A stretch of 64,000 nucleotides of DNA from Rhizobium sp. 18065 (GTDB lineage: Bacteria > Pseudomonadota > Alphaproteobacteria > Rhizobiales > Rhizobiaceae), in the NCBI RefSeq assembly GCF_902706095.1, contig NZ_CACSJP010000004.1, positions 1 to 64,000 on the forward strand, read 5' to 3'. This document shows, piece after piece, positions 8,404 through 15,606 of this stretch. The first letter of the stretch is position 1. Each line of letters begins with the position of its first letter. The notes under the pieces are model-generated. The model saw only the letters and a list, made by a program, of their open reading frames with translations. It ran no database searches and was not told the DNA's origin. The position numbers were made by a program, and so were the translations under genes.

Positions 8404-9171
8404 ATGGTCGATGCAAGCGCGGAAGGTCCGATCGTGGTGTTTCTTGGCCCGACGCTTCGTTTGGCCGAAGCTGAGCGGGTGCTGGATGCCATCTACGTCC
8501 AGCCGGCCGCGCAAGGCGACATTCTACTTGCTGCCCACGCATATCACCCACGGGCGATGGTCCTGATCGACGGCCAATTTGAGGACAGGCCGGCTGTCCG
8601 ACACAAGGAAATCCTCTGGGCGATGGCGCAAGGGATCGTCGTGATCGGCGCGGCAAGCATGGGTGCGCTTAGGGCCGCTGAACTCAATGAATTCGGCATG
8701 ATCGGTGTCGGCCTGATCTACCGGTGGTATCGGCGCTGGCGAATGGCGCCCGACGATGCAGTCGCTGTTCTCACAGGCCCGCCGGAACTTGGCTTTATCC
8801 CTTTGACGCACTCCCTGGTCGATCTCCAAAGGACGTTCACCAAACTGGCACGCCAGAATTTCTTAATCGCCGCAGAGCGCGACGTGTTGACAGAAATTGC
8901 ACGAAACACGAACTTTCGAGAGCGCCGTTTCGAGGCGATCATGCGGGATGCGGGGTACCGGGAGGAGCGGGTCAACGAGCTGTACCATCATTTGGTGGGA
9001 CAAAAGAGACTGGACGCGCTCCTGGCCCTGCGGAATGCACGGATCCTGGTAAATCGGGACCGTAAGGGGTTCGCGCGCAGCGCGTGGGTTGCAACGAACA
9101 CCTTCGTCCGGGATCTTGAGGCTGGCGGCATTGACTCAAAATTAGTAAACTCTTATAAGTTAAATTCCTAG
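8404..9171 (+). CDS. tfuA: TfuA-like protein (YcaO partner)
   Basis: TfuA proteins were named from the trifolitoxin locus of Rhizobium leguminosarum. They accompany YcaO enzymes that install thioamides, where TfuA is thought to help deliver sulfur or activate YcaO. The 255-residue sequence has the family opening VVFLGPTLRLAEAERVL, YVQPAAQGDI, the central block HKEILWAMAQG and IGAASMGALRAAEL, then EFGMIGVG. The second half (about 120-255) is less conserved and helical. The ATG at 8404 follows the ycaO stop by 8 nt with no strong ribosome site, so translation is probably coupled. The family call is strong; the exact chemistry is inferred from family and context. Confidence 0.9.
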   Translation: MVDASAEGPIVVFLGPTLRLAEAERVLDAIYVQPAAQGDILLAAHAYHPRAMVLIDGQFEDRPAVRHKEILWAMAQGIVVIGAASMGALRAAELNEFGMIGVGLIYRWYRRWRMAPDDAVAVLTGPPELGFIPLTHSLVDLQRTFTKLARQNFLIAAERDVLTEIARNTNFRERRFEAIMRDAGYREERVNELYHHLVGQKRLDALLALRNARILVNRDRKGFARSAWVATNTFVRDLEAGGIDSKLVNSYKLNS

Positions 9172-9206
9172 TTGCGAGTTCTTCAATCGGGGGGGGCATA
9201 TGTGCG

Positions 9207-10391
9207 ATGCGCCTGCTTCTGGACGATTCCCTCGACTCCTCGAGTGCGCATGTCGGCACGCGCTTCTGGATCTATCCACAGCCTCCCTTCATTCCCGGAT
9301 ACGAACAGCCCGATCGTGTGTGGCTGTCGATACAACGCGATGAAATCGGCGAGGGCCCCAGTGACCTTTCCATGTATATCGCCGATCCACTCTATGAAAA
9401 GCAGCCCTACGGCTTCGCGACCCTGCCGCCATTCGACGGAGCAAAGCGCCCACCGGTGAGGCCGGGGCCGGACCGTCACTTCGACAATATCGATCCAACC
9501 TCGCGTCCTTTCCTTGCCGTTCACGCTTATGCCTGCGTACGTTTCGTTCTCGACATCTGGCAGAGTTATCTGGGGAAACGCGTTCACTGGTTTTTCGACC
9601 AGACCTTTCCAAGGCTTGAAATCGTGCCATTTGTCAACTGGGACAACGCCCAGGCGGGCTACGGCTTTCTGGAACTTGGGTGCTCCGACGTCGACGGCAT
9701 ACGAAGGCCTTACGCGTTGAATTTCGACACGATCGCGCACGAGGTCGGGCATCTGATTATGCTGTCGGAGACGGGCGTGCCAACCGCCACATCGCCCGAC
9801 AGCGACTTCTTTTCCTACTCCGAAGCCTTTTCGGACTGTGTTTCGCTGATCTCGCTGCTGCATTTCGATTCCGCGATTGACCGGCTCCTGCGGAGAACGA
9901 GAGGCAATCTGCTGCTTTACAACGAACTGAACCGCTTTGCCGAAACAAGCCCCGAGACGCAGATCCGCCTGGCAACCAATTTCCGGCAAATGTCTGCAGT
10001 GACGCGGGAGGTGCATGATCGCGCGTTGCCGTTCGTCGGTGCGATCTTCGACAGCATCGTTGCGCTTTATCATCGCGAACTGGTCGCGAAAGGTTGCGCC
10101 GACAAGCGGCTTCTGGAAGTCGACCTCCGGGACCTGGCATGGGACGAATTTGATACGTTTCGTCAGGCGACGGCGGAGGCATTCAGTGCCAGGCCATTGT
10201 ATTTCAAGCAGGCGCTGACGGCCGCACGTGATGCGGTGGGCACGGCCTTGGCGGCTTCGCTGAATGCACTTGATCCGAGCATGCTGCGACTGGACCAAGC
10301 GGCAGGCGCGGTCATTGCCGCTGCGGACGGGCCTGCGGCCGAACTGCTGGCGGAGAATTTTAAGTGGCGTGAAATCATCGGATCGAGGTAA
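9207..10391 (+). CDS. Predicted zinc metallopeptidase, gluzincin (HEXXH + E) type
   Basis: A 394-residue protein with the zinc-binding motif H178-E-V-G-H182 inside FDTIAHEVGHLIML. A likely third ligand, Glu206, lies in YSEAFSD 24 residues on, the arrangement found in thermolysin-like gluzincins (HEXXH...NEAxSD). There is no signal peptide or membrane segment, so it would act in the cytoplasm. The rest of the protein matches no family that I recognise. A G-rich ribosome site (9189-9196) lies 10 nt before the ATG. Placed after YcaO and TfuA and before the candidate substrate, it is a natural leader-peptidase or maturation protease. That role is inference; the catalytic motif is seen directly. 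Confidence 0.75.
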   Translation: MRLLLDDSLDSSSAHVGTRFWIYPQPPFIPGYEQPDRVWLSIQRDEIGEGPSDLSMYIADPLYEKQPYGFATLPPFDGAKRPPVRPGPDRHFDNIDPTSRPFLAVHAYACVRFVLDIWQSYLGKRVHWFFDQTFPRLEIVPFVNWDNAQAGYGFLELGCSDVDGIRRPYALNFDTIAHEVGHLIMLSETGVPTATSPDSDFFSYSEAFSDCVSLISLLHFDSAIDRLLRRTRGNLLLYNELNRFAETSPETQIRLATNFRQMSAVTREVHDRALPFVGAIFDSIVALYHRELVAKGCADKRLLEVDLRDLAWDEFDTFRQATAEAFSARPLYFKQALTAARDAVGTALAASLNALDPSMLRLDQAAGAVIAAADGPAAELLAENFKWREIIGSR

Positions 10392-10408
10392 AGGCAAAGG
10401 AGAGTGCG

Positions 10409-11104
10409 ATGAGCGACTGTAGCAGTCATCCCGGTGTGGGGCCGATTCTGGAAGGTCTGTCCGAGCCGGATTATCTGTCTTATAATCCGAGTGAAGTGCG
10501 CCTCTACGGCAGGCCCGCCATCCATCGGCCAATTTTTAAGCTTTCGGATGAGACTATCAGCAGTCAAATCTCTGAAAAATTGCAAGGGCTTACCGTCGAG
10601 TCTGCGGAGATGCGGAGAATTGTTGAAGCGGTCAAAGAAGTGGCTGTCCTCAAAATCACCAGCGATGAAATATTCGGCATAGTCAATCAGCAGATCGTTT
10701 TTGCTATTGTCGATCACAATCTCAAGCTCCAGCAACTTCCCGTCGATATCGGCGTTCCATCGAAAAATTTCCGGGGCGATGACGGGCGTTATATAAAGAG
10801 CATTGGCGTGATTTACGGCTATGCCTATGAGGGGCATTGCTACACGTTGCCAAAACCTCAGATCATGTATTTGCCGGAAGAAGCGCATGCCATCAAAGGT
10901 GGCGATTGCGGCTGCGATTGCGGCTATGTTCCCGAACTCGGCTATGTCGTGTGGCAGATAGACAAGCTCGAACGCGTCGTAGCACTCGACGTCCGCTCCG
11001 ACGATCTCAAGACGCTGGTGCTGGACGAAAACATGCCAGGCAATCGCTCGCCACTCGCCTATGCGCAGACGATGGCCTTGGCCCCGCAACGGCACCGGGA
11101 CTGA
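10409..11104 (+). CDS. Hypothetical protein with Cys cluster, candidate YcaO-TfuA substrate
   Basis: I do not recognise this 231-residue protein. It is acidic-to-neutral with no signal peptide or membrane helix. Its striking feature is AIKGGDCGCDCGY at 162-173: a Gly-Gly followed by three cysteines (C167, C169, C171) alternating with Gly/Asp, then GYVPELGYVVW. Other cysteines are only C4 and C144. A double-Gly followed by a Cys/Gly-rich core resembles modified peptides of RiPP pathways, although the protein is much longer than usual precursors and 60 residues follow the motif. AAGGAGAG lies just before the ATG. It is the last gene of the operon, directly upstream of the terminator. It could instead be a metal-binding accessory protein. 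Confidence 0.6.
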   Translation: MSDCSSHPGVGPILEGLSEPDYLSYNPSEVRLYGRPAIHRPIFKLSDETISSQISEKLQGLTVESAEMRRIVEAVKEVAVLKITSDEIFGIVNQQIVFAIVDHNLKLQQLPVDIGVPSKNFRGDDGRYIKSIGVIYGYAYEGHCYTLPKPQIMYLPEEAHAIKGGDCGCDCGYVPELGYVVWQIDKLERVVALDVRSDDLKTLVLDENMPGNRSPLAYAQTMALAPQRHRD

Positions 11105-11306
11105 TGGGAAGGATTCACGCAGGTTGTGCCCGCTAGCAGGTGATCTTTTGTCGTAAGGCTTATGAGGCGAAAACTTCAGATGGAGTTGCCTTGCCTGTCT
11201 AAGCTATTGGAATATAAGACACTGAATGCTGTAATTTGATTTCTTCCAAGTGGAGGGGTTTTGCAAGCCTCGGTGCGATCAGGCCCCCGAACCAAATTTT
11301 AAAAAC

Positions 11307-11340
11307 ACCTCCGCACAGCACGCGGAGGTTTTTTGTTTTT
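11307..11340 (+). terminator. Terminator of the YcaO-TfuA operon
   Basis: ACCTCCGC (11307-11314) pairs with GCGGAGGT (11322-11329) around a 7-nt loop and is followed by TTTTTTGTTTTT. This is a strong intrinsic terminator about 200 nt after the last gene. The 200 nt in between hold no convincing gene. Confidence 0.88.
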
Positions 11341-11452
11341 AGGTCAGGTATTTAAGACGATATTGGACCCGGGCCCGCCGAACCGACGGATAAAGACCTT
11401 GAACCGCCCCGGCTTTGCCGGAGGCTCCAACTTCTGAGAAAGTGGAGCCACT

Positions 11453-11779
11453 ATGAGCACGACAACGAACAAGTTTTCAGCTGAAGTCCGTCAACGTGCC
11501 ATTCGTATGGTGCTGGATCACGAAGCAGAACACTCGTCCCGGTGGGCTGCCGTTTCATCTATTGCGGCCAAGATTGGCTGCTCGCCAGCCACGCTGCACG
11601 AATGGGTGAAGAAGACCGAGGTCGACACCGGCAAACGAGCAGGCCTGCCGAGCGATGTGGCGGAGAAGATGAAGGCTCTGGAACGGGAGAACCGGGAGCT
11701 TCGTCAGGCGAATGAGGTTCTACGCAAAGCCTCGGCGTATTTCGCCCAGGCGGAGCTCGACCGCCCTCTGAAGCGATGA
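11453..11779 (+). CDS. IS3-family transposase OrfA (IS51-type)
   Basis: A 108-residue OrfA with the helix-turn-helix [18 protein letters not shown], then a leucine-zipper-like coiled coil ([20 protein letters not shown]) and the group-typical ending [27 protein letters not shown] lies just upstream. It overlaps the OrfB start by 4 nt (ATGA). It is intact but has no functional OrfB beside it, so it could act only with a full-length relative elsewhere in the genome. Confidence 0.88.
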   Translation: MSTTTNKFSAEVRQRAIRMVLDHEAEHSSRWAAVSSIAAKIGCSPATLHEWVKKTEVDTGKRAGLPSDVAEKMKALERENRELRQANEVLRKASAYFAQAELDRPLKR

Positions 11780-11910
11780 TTTCCTTCATCGACGAACACC
11801 GCTCCGTGCTCGGCCACCGCCGACTCCTGGAGCCCATCGGGAATATCCCGCCAGCCGAGGCCGAAGAACGATACTACGCGATGCTGGACGCGCCAGCCAG
11901 GGCCGCATAA
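11776..11910 (+). pseudogene. IS3 OrfB with internal deletion
   Basis: The 44-codon frame opens with the normal OrfB start [13 protein letters not shown] and jumps straight to the normal OrfB end HRRLLEPIGNIPPAEAEERY. Family OrfB proteins are about 270-280 residues, so roughly 230 codons including all DDE residues are gone. The junction is in frame, which suggests a clean deletion. Confidence 0.85.
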
Positions 11911-11970
11911 TTTAAACCAAACGGTCTCCGGCAAAGCCGGGCCGGTTCAATATGAGCGAGGCGCCGCCTG

Positions 11971-12495
11971 CTACTTGCCATCCAAAGCAACAACGGACGC
12001 ACTGTAAATCTGCTCCGCTGCGACTTGCAGCAATCGGTTTGCCATTTCAGCTTTCAGAGCTTCGTGGCGCGCAACTTCCTCCTGTGTCTTGTCCTTCTTG
12101 GCGCCCAGTGTCACGAACTCCTCTCGGACATGCCCAGGCTTTATTATCGCTTCCACCGCTTTATCGCGATAGGTGAAGCGAAACACATATGGCCCCGGAT
12201 GGTCGTTGATCACATCCTTGCCACCAATCGACTTGTCAACGACAAGGCGTCCGTCAGTCAGGGCGCGCGTTACCATCTCGAGCGCGTCCCGGCCGCCGGG
12301 ACCGGAGAATGCGGTCAGTACCGAAACTTCCCGCCTTTCCAACGGCATATCGGACAGCAGTGGAAACGCTGCCTGCATCGCTTTCAGCCCATGCACCACG
12401 CCACCGGGAAACCCGCCGCCGTGATAGGCGTTGATGTCGTTAAAGGAGAAGGTAAGGTCCTTGCCGTTTTCACGGACGGTAATGGTGTCATACAT
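11971..12495 (-). CDS. FmdE-like domain protein
   Basis: A 174-residue soluble protein with no signal peptide. The segment FNDINAYHGGGFPGGVVHGL resembles the FHGHxCPG opening of FmdE-type domains (named from molybdenum formylmethanofuran dehydrogenase operons), which bind a metal through His and Cys. Here the Cys position is Phe, so the ligand set differs. The middle has GPGGRDALEMVTRAL and the C-terminal third is a charged helix. Its start lies 8 nt inside the end of the upstream GATase-like gene, so it is the last cistron of the chelate-importer operon. It may handle the imported metal or chelate. The family call is moderate; the function is inferred only from context. Confidence 0.55.
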   Translation of the reverse strand: MYDTITVRENGKDLTFSFNDINAYHGGGFPGGVVHGLKAMQAAFPLLSDMPLERREVSVLTAFSGPGGRDALEMVTRALTDGRLVVDKSIGGKDVINDHPGPYVFRFTYRDKAVEAIIKPGHVREEFVTLGAKKDKTQEEVARHEALKAEMANRLLQVAAEQIYSASVVALDGK

Positions 12496-13798
12496 CGAGA
12501 TAAGCCTTGAGGTTCGGTACGAAGCGATCGAGGAACCGGGTTGTGGCCGGCATGAAATGTGAGCCGTGATGGAACATCGGATCGAGGGAGGAAATGATCA
12601 TCCGGCCGGGCGTTGAAACTGTGTCCTCGTAGAGGATGGCGCGGCCTTCGCCATCGTGCGCAAGCACGGTAGTACCTTCCGGTGGAACGAACCAGCCGTG
12701 CAGGTGCCATGTTGCCTCCCTATGGCCGATACCACGCATAAGCGGGTGATCTGCCGCGGCATCCGTCACCCGGACCCCGAGATCGGCCGAGGGATCGAGC
12801 CACCACCACCAATTGGTCGGTGTGGCGGTGAATTTGATGGCGGGTAGCCAGAGATCCGACCTGCTTTCGCCGAGCGCGACGACGGTTCCACCCGACTGCA
12901 GATGCCGCATAATAGTTGCTTTCTGGGCAATCATGCGGTTTGCCGGCGTGCGGCACGGAACCCAGAGAACATCATCCGGCTGCAATAGCTCTGGAAGCTC
13001 TTCCGGCGCGCAGATGATGTCGAAGATCGTTGTATGGGCCGGGCCTTCGAGACTGCGAATGTTGTAGTAGGTGCCCGAGGTCGGCGCGACGATGCGCCTT
13101 CCCTTGCTGCTGGACATGCGCATACCGCCATAGTTCTCGGAAGAGGCTAGCGGCAGGTTTTCTGCAGGACGAGCGGGAGAGACCGGCCACGGGTTGAGAC
13201 AGGTTCCGCCATTGGCCCATTCGATGATGCGACGGGTAAGCTCCGGCGCTAGGTTCCATTCAAGCCCCATCGAGCCAAGATCATTTCCGGCATGGGAGAA
13301 GATGCGGCCACCCTGCGGTCGTGCCCAGACCCAGTCGACCGGAACATTGGCCGCGCCCAACCCGTTGATCGCTGCCGCTCCGTTCGGCAGGGGATTGCAG
13401 CCGCGCCCATAGAAGCCGGCGACACCCTTGTTGGTCTCCAGCATCTTCAGGTCTATGGCTTCAAAAAGTGGATGTGGATTGATCGGGGAAAGATCGAAAT
13501 CGGGCCGCTTCGGATCGGCGATAGGGCGATACTGTGCCACGCCATCGACCAACGGCCGGACGAAGTGTCCATTGAAGAACCAACGTCCGCCTGCGTCGAG
13601 AAAGGCGGTGATCGCATCCTTGATCGCCAGCATGGCATTCTGGTCGAGTTGATTGTCGGTGACCAGTCCCTGATGGGCCAGTAGAATATCAGCCGTAAGG
13701 TCTGCCTGCGCGACGATTGTCACCTCGCCACGCGCTGCCGCTTCCCTCACGGTATCGGAAGGTTCGTCGAAGGAGGATTTCAGGTAGATCGTGGTCAT
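12488..13798 (-). CDS. Two-domain GATase-like protein, B-A domain order
   Basis: A 436-residue cytoplasmic protein made of two domains that look like class I glutamine-amidotransferase (Rossmann-like) folds. I do not recognise a named family. Residues 1-200 contain FLDAGGRWFFNGHFVRP and DWVWARPQGG...HAGND. Residues 240-436 contain LQSGGTVVALGES, WWWWLDP, WHLHGWF, SSLDPMFHHG and FMPATTRFLDRF. The same two halves occur in reverse order in the protein at 16743-18107. No GATase Cys-His-Glu triad can be assigned with confidence. The start codon overlaps the ATPase stop (ATGA). It co-occurs with a metal/chelate importer, so roles in ligand modification or release are possible. Confidence 0.65.
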   Translation of the reverse strand: MTTIYLKSSFDEPSDTVREAAARGEVTIVAQADLTADILLAHQGLVTDNQLDQNAMLAIKDAITAFLDAGGRWFFNGHFVRPLVDGVAQYRPIADPKRPDFDLSPINPHPLFEAIDLKMLETNKGVAGFYGRGCNPLPNGAAAINGLGAANVPVDWVWARPQGGRIFSHAGNDLGSMGLEWNLAPELTRRIIEWANGGTCLNPWPVSPARPAENLPLASSENYGGMRMSSSKGRRIVAPTSGTYYNIRSLEGPAHTTIFDIICAPEELPELLQPDDVLWVPCRTPANRMIAQKATIMRHLQSGGTVVALGESRSDLWLPAIKFTATPTNWWWWLDPSADLGVRVTDAAADHPLMRGIGHREATWHLHGWFVPPEGTTVLAHDGEGRAILYEDTVSTPGRMIISSLDPMFHHGSHFMPATTRFLDRFVPNLKAYLDV

Positions 13799-14556
13799 GC
13801 CGCGACCCCTATGCCGGAGAACGCGGGCAGGATGGCGCGACGCGGTTCACCGGTCGGGCCAGTCACCTCGACCCAGCGCATCGGCACACCGTAGAGTTCG
13901 GAGAGAAGGTCAGGCTGTATCATCTCGGCGACGGTGCCGTGCACCTCGTGTCCGCCCGGCATCATGAGAAGCACATCGTCGGCGGAGGCCAAGGCATGGT
14001 TCGGATCATGTGTGGAGAACAGGATCGCCTTGTCCCGGCGCAGCCTCAGTGTGTTCAGGAGTTCGAGCGTGCGTGACTGGTTGCCGAGGTCGAGCGCCGA
14101 CGTTGGCTCGTCGAAAATCAGGGCAGGTGAGCCAGTGGCGAGCGCGCGGGCAATCAAAATCATCTGCCGTTGGCCGCCGGACATCCGGTCGTAGCGCAGA
14201 TCCGCCAGATGGCATGCACCCAGTTCGACCAAGGCTGCCTCTGCCGAGGCGCGGTCATCCGCCGAAGGCTGGCCGAACAGGCCAAGCCTTGCTGCACGGC
14301 CCATGACGACAACCTCCAGCCCTGAGAGCTTCGCCTGCGAAGCGCCGTGCTGCGGCACGTAGCCTGCGATCTTCGGTGCGGTTCGTGCACCTTTTGCCAG
14401 CGGCTGGAAGCCGAGCAAGGCACGCAACAGGGTGGTCTTGCCACGTCCATTGGGGCCGAGAACCGCCATTGTGCGACCGACGGGCACGTTGAATGTGATA
14501 CCGGAAAACAGCGTGCGGCTGCCGAAGGAAACGGATGCGTCGGTAAATCCGATCAT
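13795..14556 (-). CDS. ABC transporter ATPase, FecE/BtuD type
   Basis: A 253-residue ATPase of the iron-siderophore/cobalamin importer class. It has Walker A GPNGRGKTT, Q-loop YVPQHG, signature MSGGQRQ, Walker B ALIFDEPTSALD and the H-loop STHDPNHAL. It powers the FecCD-type permease encoded immediately upstream, with ATGA overlaps on both sides showing tight translational coupling. The MGRAARLGLFGQPS segment is also found in its paralogue at 20335-21075, suggesting that the two importers share a recent ancestor. The substrate is unknown. Confidence 0.93.
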   Translation of the reverse strand: MIGFTDASVSFGSRTLFSGITFNVPVGRTMAVLGPNGRGKTTLLRALLGFQPLAKGARTAPKIAGYVPQHGASQAKLSGLEVVVMGRAARLGLFGQPSADDRASAEAALVELGACHLADLRYDRMSGGQRQMILIARALATGSPALIFDEPTSALDLGNQSRTLELLNTLRLRRDKAILFSTHDPNHALASADDVLLMMPGGHEVHGTVAEMIQPDLLSELYGVPMRWVEVTGPTGEPRRAILPAFSGIGVAA

Positions 14557-15605
14557 GTGTGGTTCGTCTCCCTGAAATGGCGTCGCAGCAGCACGGCGAA
14601 GACCGGGGCGCCGACCAGCGCGGTCAACACGCCGAGCGGGATTTCAGCCGCCGTCAGCGTCCGGGCCATGGTGTCTATGAAGGTCAGATAAGCCGCGCCG
14701 AGAAGCGCCGAGGCCGGTATCAGTGCTCGGTGGTCGTCACCAACAAGGATGCGTGCAGCGTGCGGCACGACGAGGCCGATCCAGCCGACAATGCCGGCGA
14801 CCGCGACCGACGTGCCGGTCATCAGCGAAATCGCAACGAAGATATACCAGCGTTCCCGGTCCGGATTGACACCGAGGGAGCGGGCCTCTTGTTCCTCGAG
14901 CGCCAGCAGGTTGAGCCGGTAACGCAACATCCAGACAACGAAGAGGCCAAGGCCCATGCCCGGCAAGGCAAGCCAGAGGCGTGGCCAGGTGGCGGTCGAG
15001 AACGAGCCCATCAGCCAGTAGACGATGGCGGGCAGTGAGGTGTTGGGGTCGGCGAGGAACTGCACGACGGAGACCAGTGCCGCAAACAGCGCGCCGACGA
15101 TCATGCCGGCGAGGATCACAGTGATAACTTCGGTTCGCCCGTTGATGCGTGCGAGAAGCCCGACGATCACCAGCGCTGACAGGCCGAGGATGAAGGCCAT
15201 GCCGAGCAGAACCACGCCGGAATAGCCAAACAGGATGGCGAGCGCGCCGCCGAAGGCGGCACCCTGGCTGATGCCGAGCACCTGCGGCGAGACCAGCGGA
15301 TTGCGGAACACGCCCTGTAGTGCCGCGCCGCCGACGGCGAGAGCCGCGCCCGACAGCGCCGCCAGAAGCACGCGCGGCAGACGCACGAGCAGCACGATGC
15401 GTTCGTCCATCTGGGTCGGCGCGGCATCCGGGTTGAGGATCGCCGCGAGCAGGATCTCGCCGATCCGTGGCACTTCGACGGAAAAGCGCCCTGCGCCGAT
15501 CGCAAACAGCATGCTGGCGATCAGCGCCAGCACCATGAGCCCGAACGTGCCTATCCGAAAGCCGATCAGATTTCGGCGTCCGCTGTCCATCGCCGCCATC
15601 GCCAT
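14553..15605 (-). CDS. FecCD-family ABC transporter permease
   Basis: A 350-residue inner-membrane permease of the BtuC/FecC/FecD family with about nine or ten hydrophobic helices. Family marks are VRLPRVLLAALSGAALAVGG and LQGVFRNPLVSPQVLGISQG near the N terminus, VLAGMIVGALF and MGSF in the middle, and IVGWIGLVVPHAARILVGDD near the C terminus, the cytoplasmic coupling region. It starts 1 nt after the binding-protein stop and overlaps the ATPase start by 4 nt. It imports a metal chelate or a related small ligand. Confidence 0.93.
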   Translation of the reverse strand: MAMAAMDSGRRNLIGFRIGTFGLMVLALIASMLFAIGAGRFSVEVPRIGEILLAAILNPDAAPTQMDERIVLLVRLPRVLLAALSGAALAVGGAALQGVFRNPLVSPQVLGISQGAAFGGALAILFGYSGVVLLGMAFILGLSALVIVGLLARINGRTEVITVILAGMIVGALFAALVSVVQFLADPNTSLPAIVYWLMGSFSTATWPRLWLALPGMGLGLFVVWMLRYRLNLLALEEQEARSLGVNPDRERWYIFVAISLMTGTSVAVAGIVGWIGLVVPHAARILVGDDHRALIPASALLGAAYLTFIDTMARTLTAAEIPLGVLTALVGAPVFAVLLRRHFRETNHT

Positions 15606-15606
15606 C

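Larger units (their letters stand above)
11400..11949 (+). mobile_element. Internally deleted IS3-family element with both ends
   Basis: The left terminal repeat TGAACCGCCCCGGCTTTGCC (from 11400) matches the reverse complement of the right end (11923-11949, TGAACCGGCCCGGCTTTGCC) almost perfectly. OrfA is intact, while OrfB consists of its first ~13 codons joined directly to its last ~31. The ~550-bp element therefore keeps both ends but lost the catalytic core, like a MITE precursor. The 3-bp flanks (CCT and ATA) do not match, so either the target duplication has decayed or the flanks were rearranged. Confidence 0.85.

Noticed and set aside
11162..11239. A 25-codon open frame (MRRKLQMELPCLSKLLEYKT...) after the 231-aa gene, considered as a short RiPP precursor
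   Set aside because: Only one Cys, no leader/core division, weak ribosome site; a frame this short is expected by chance.
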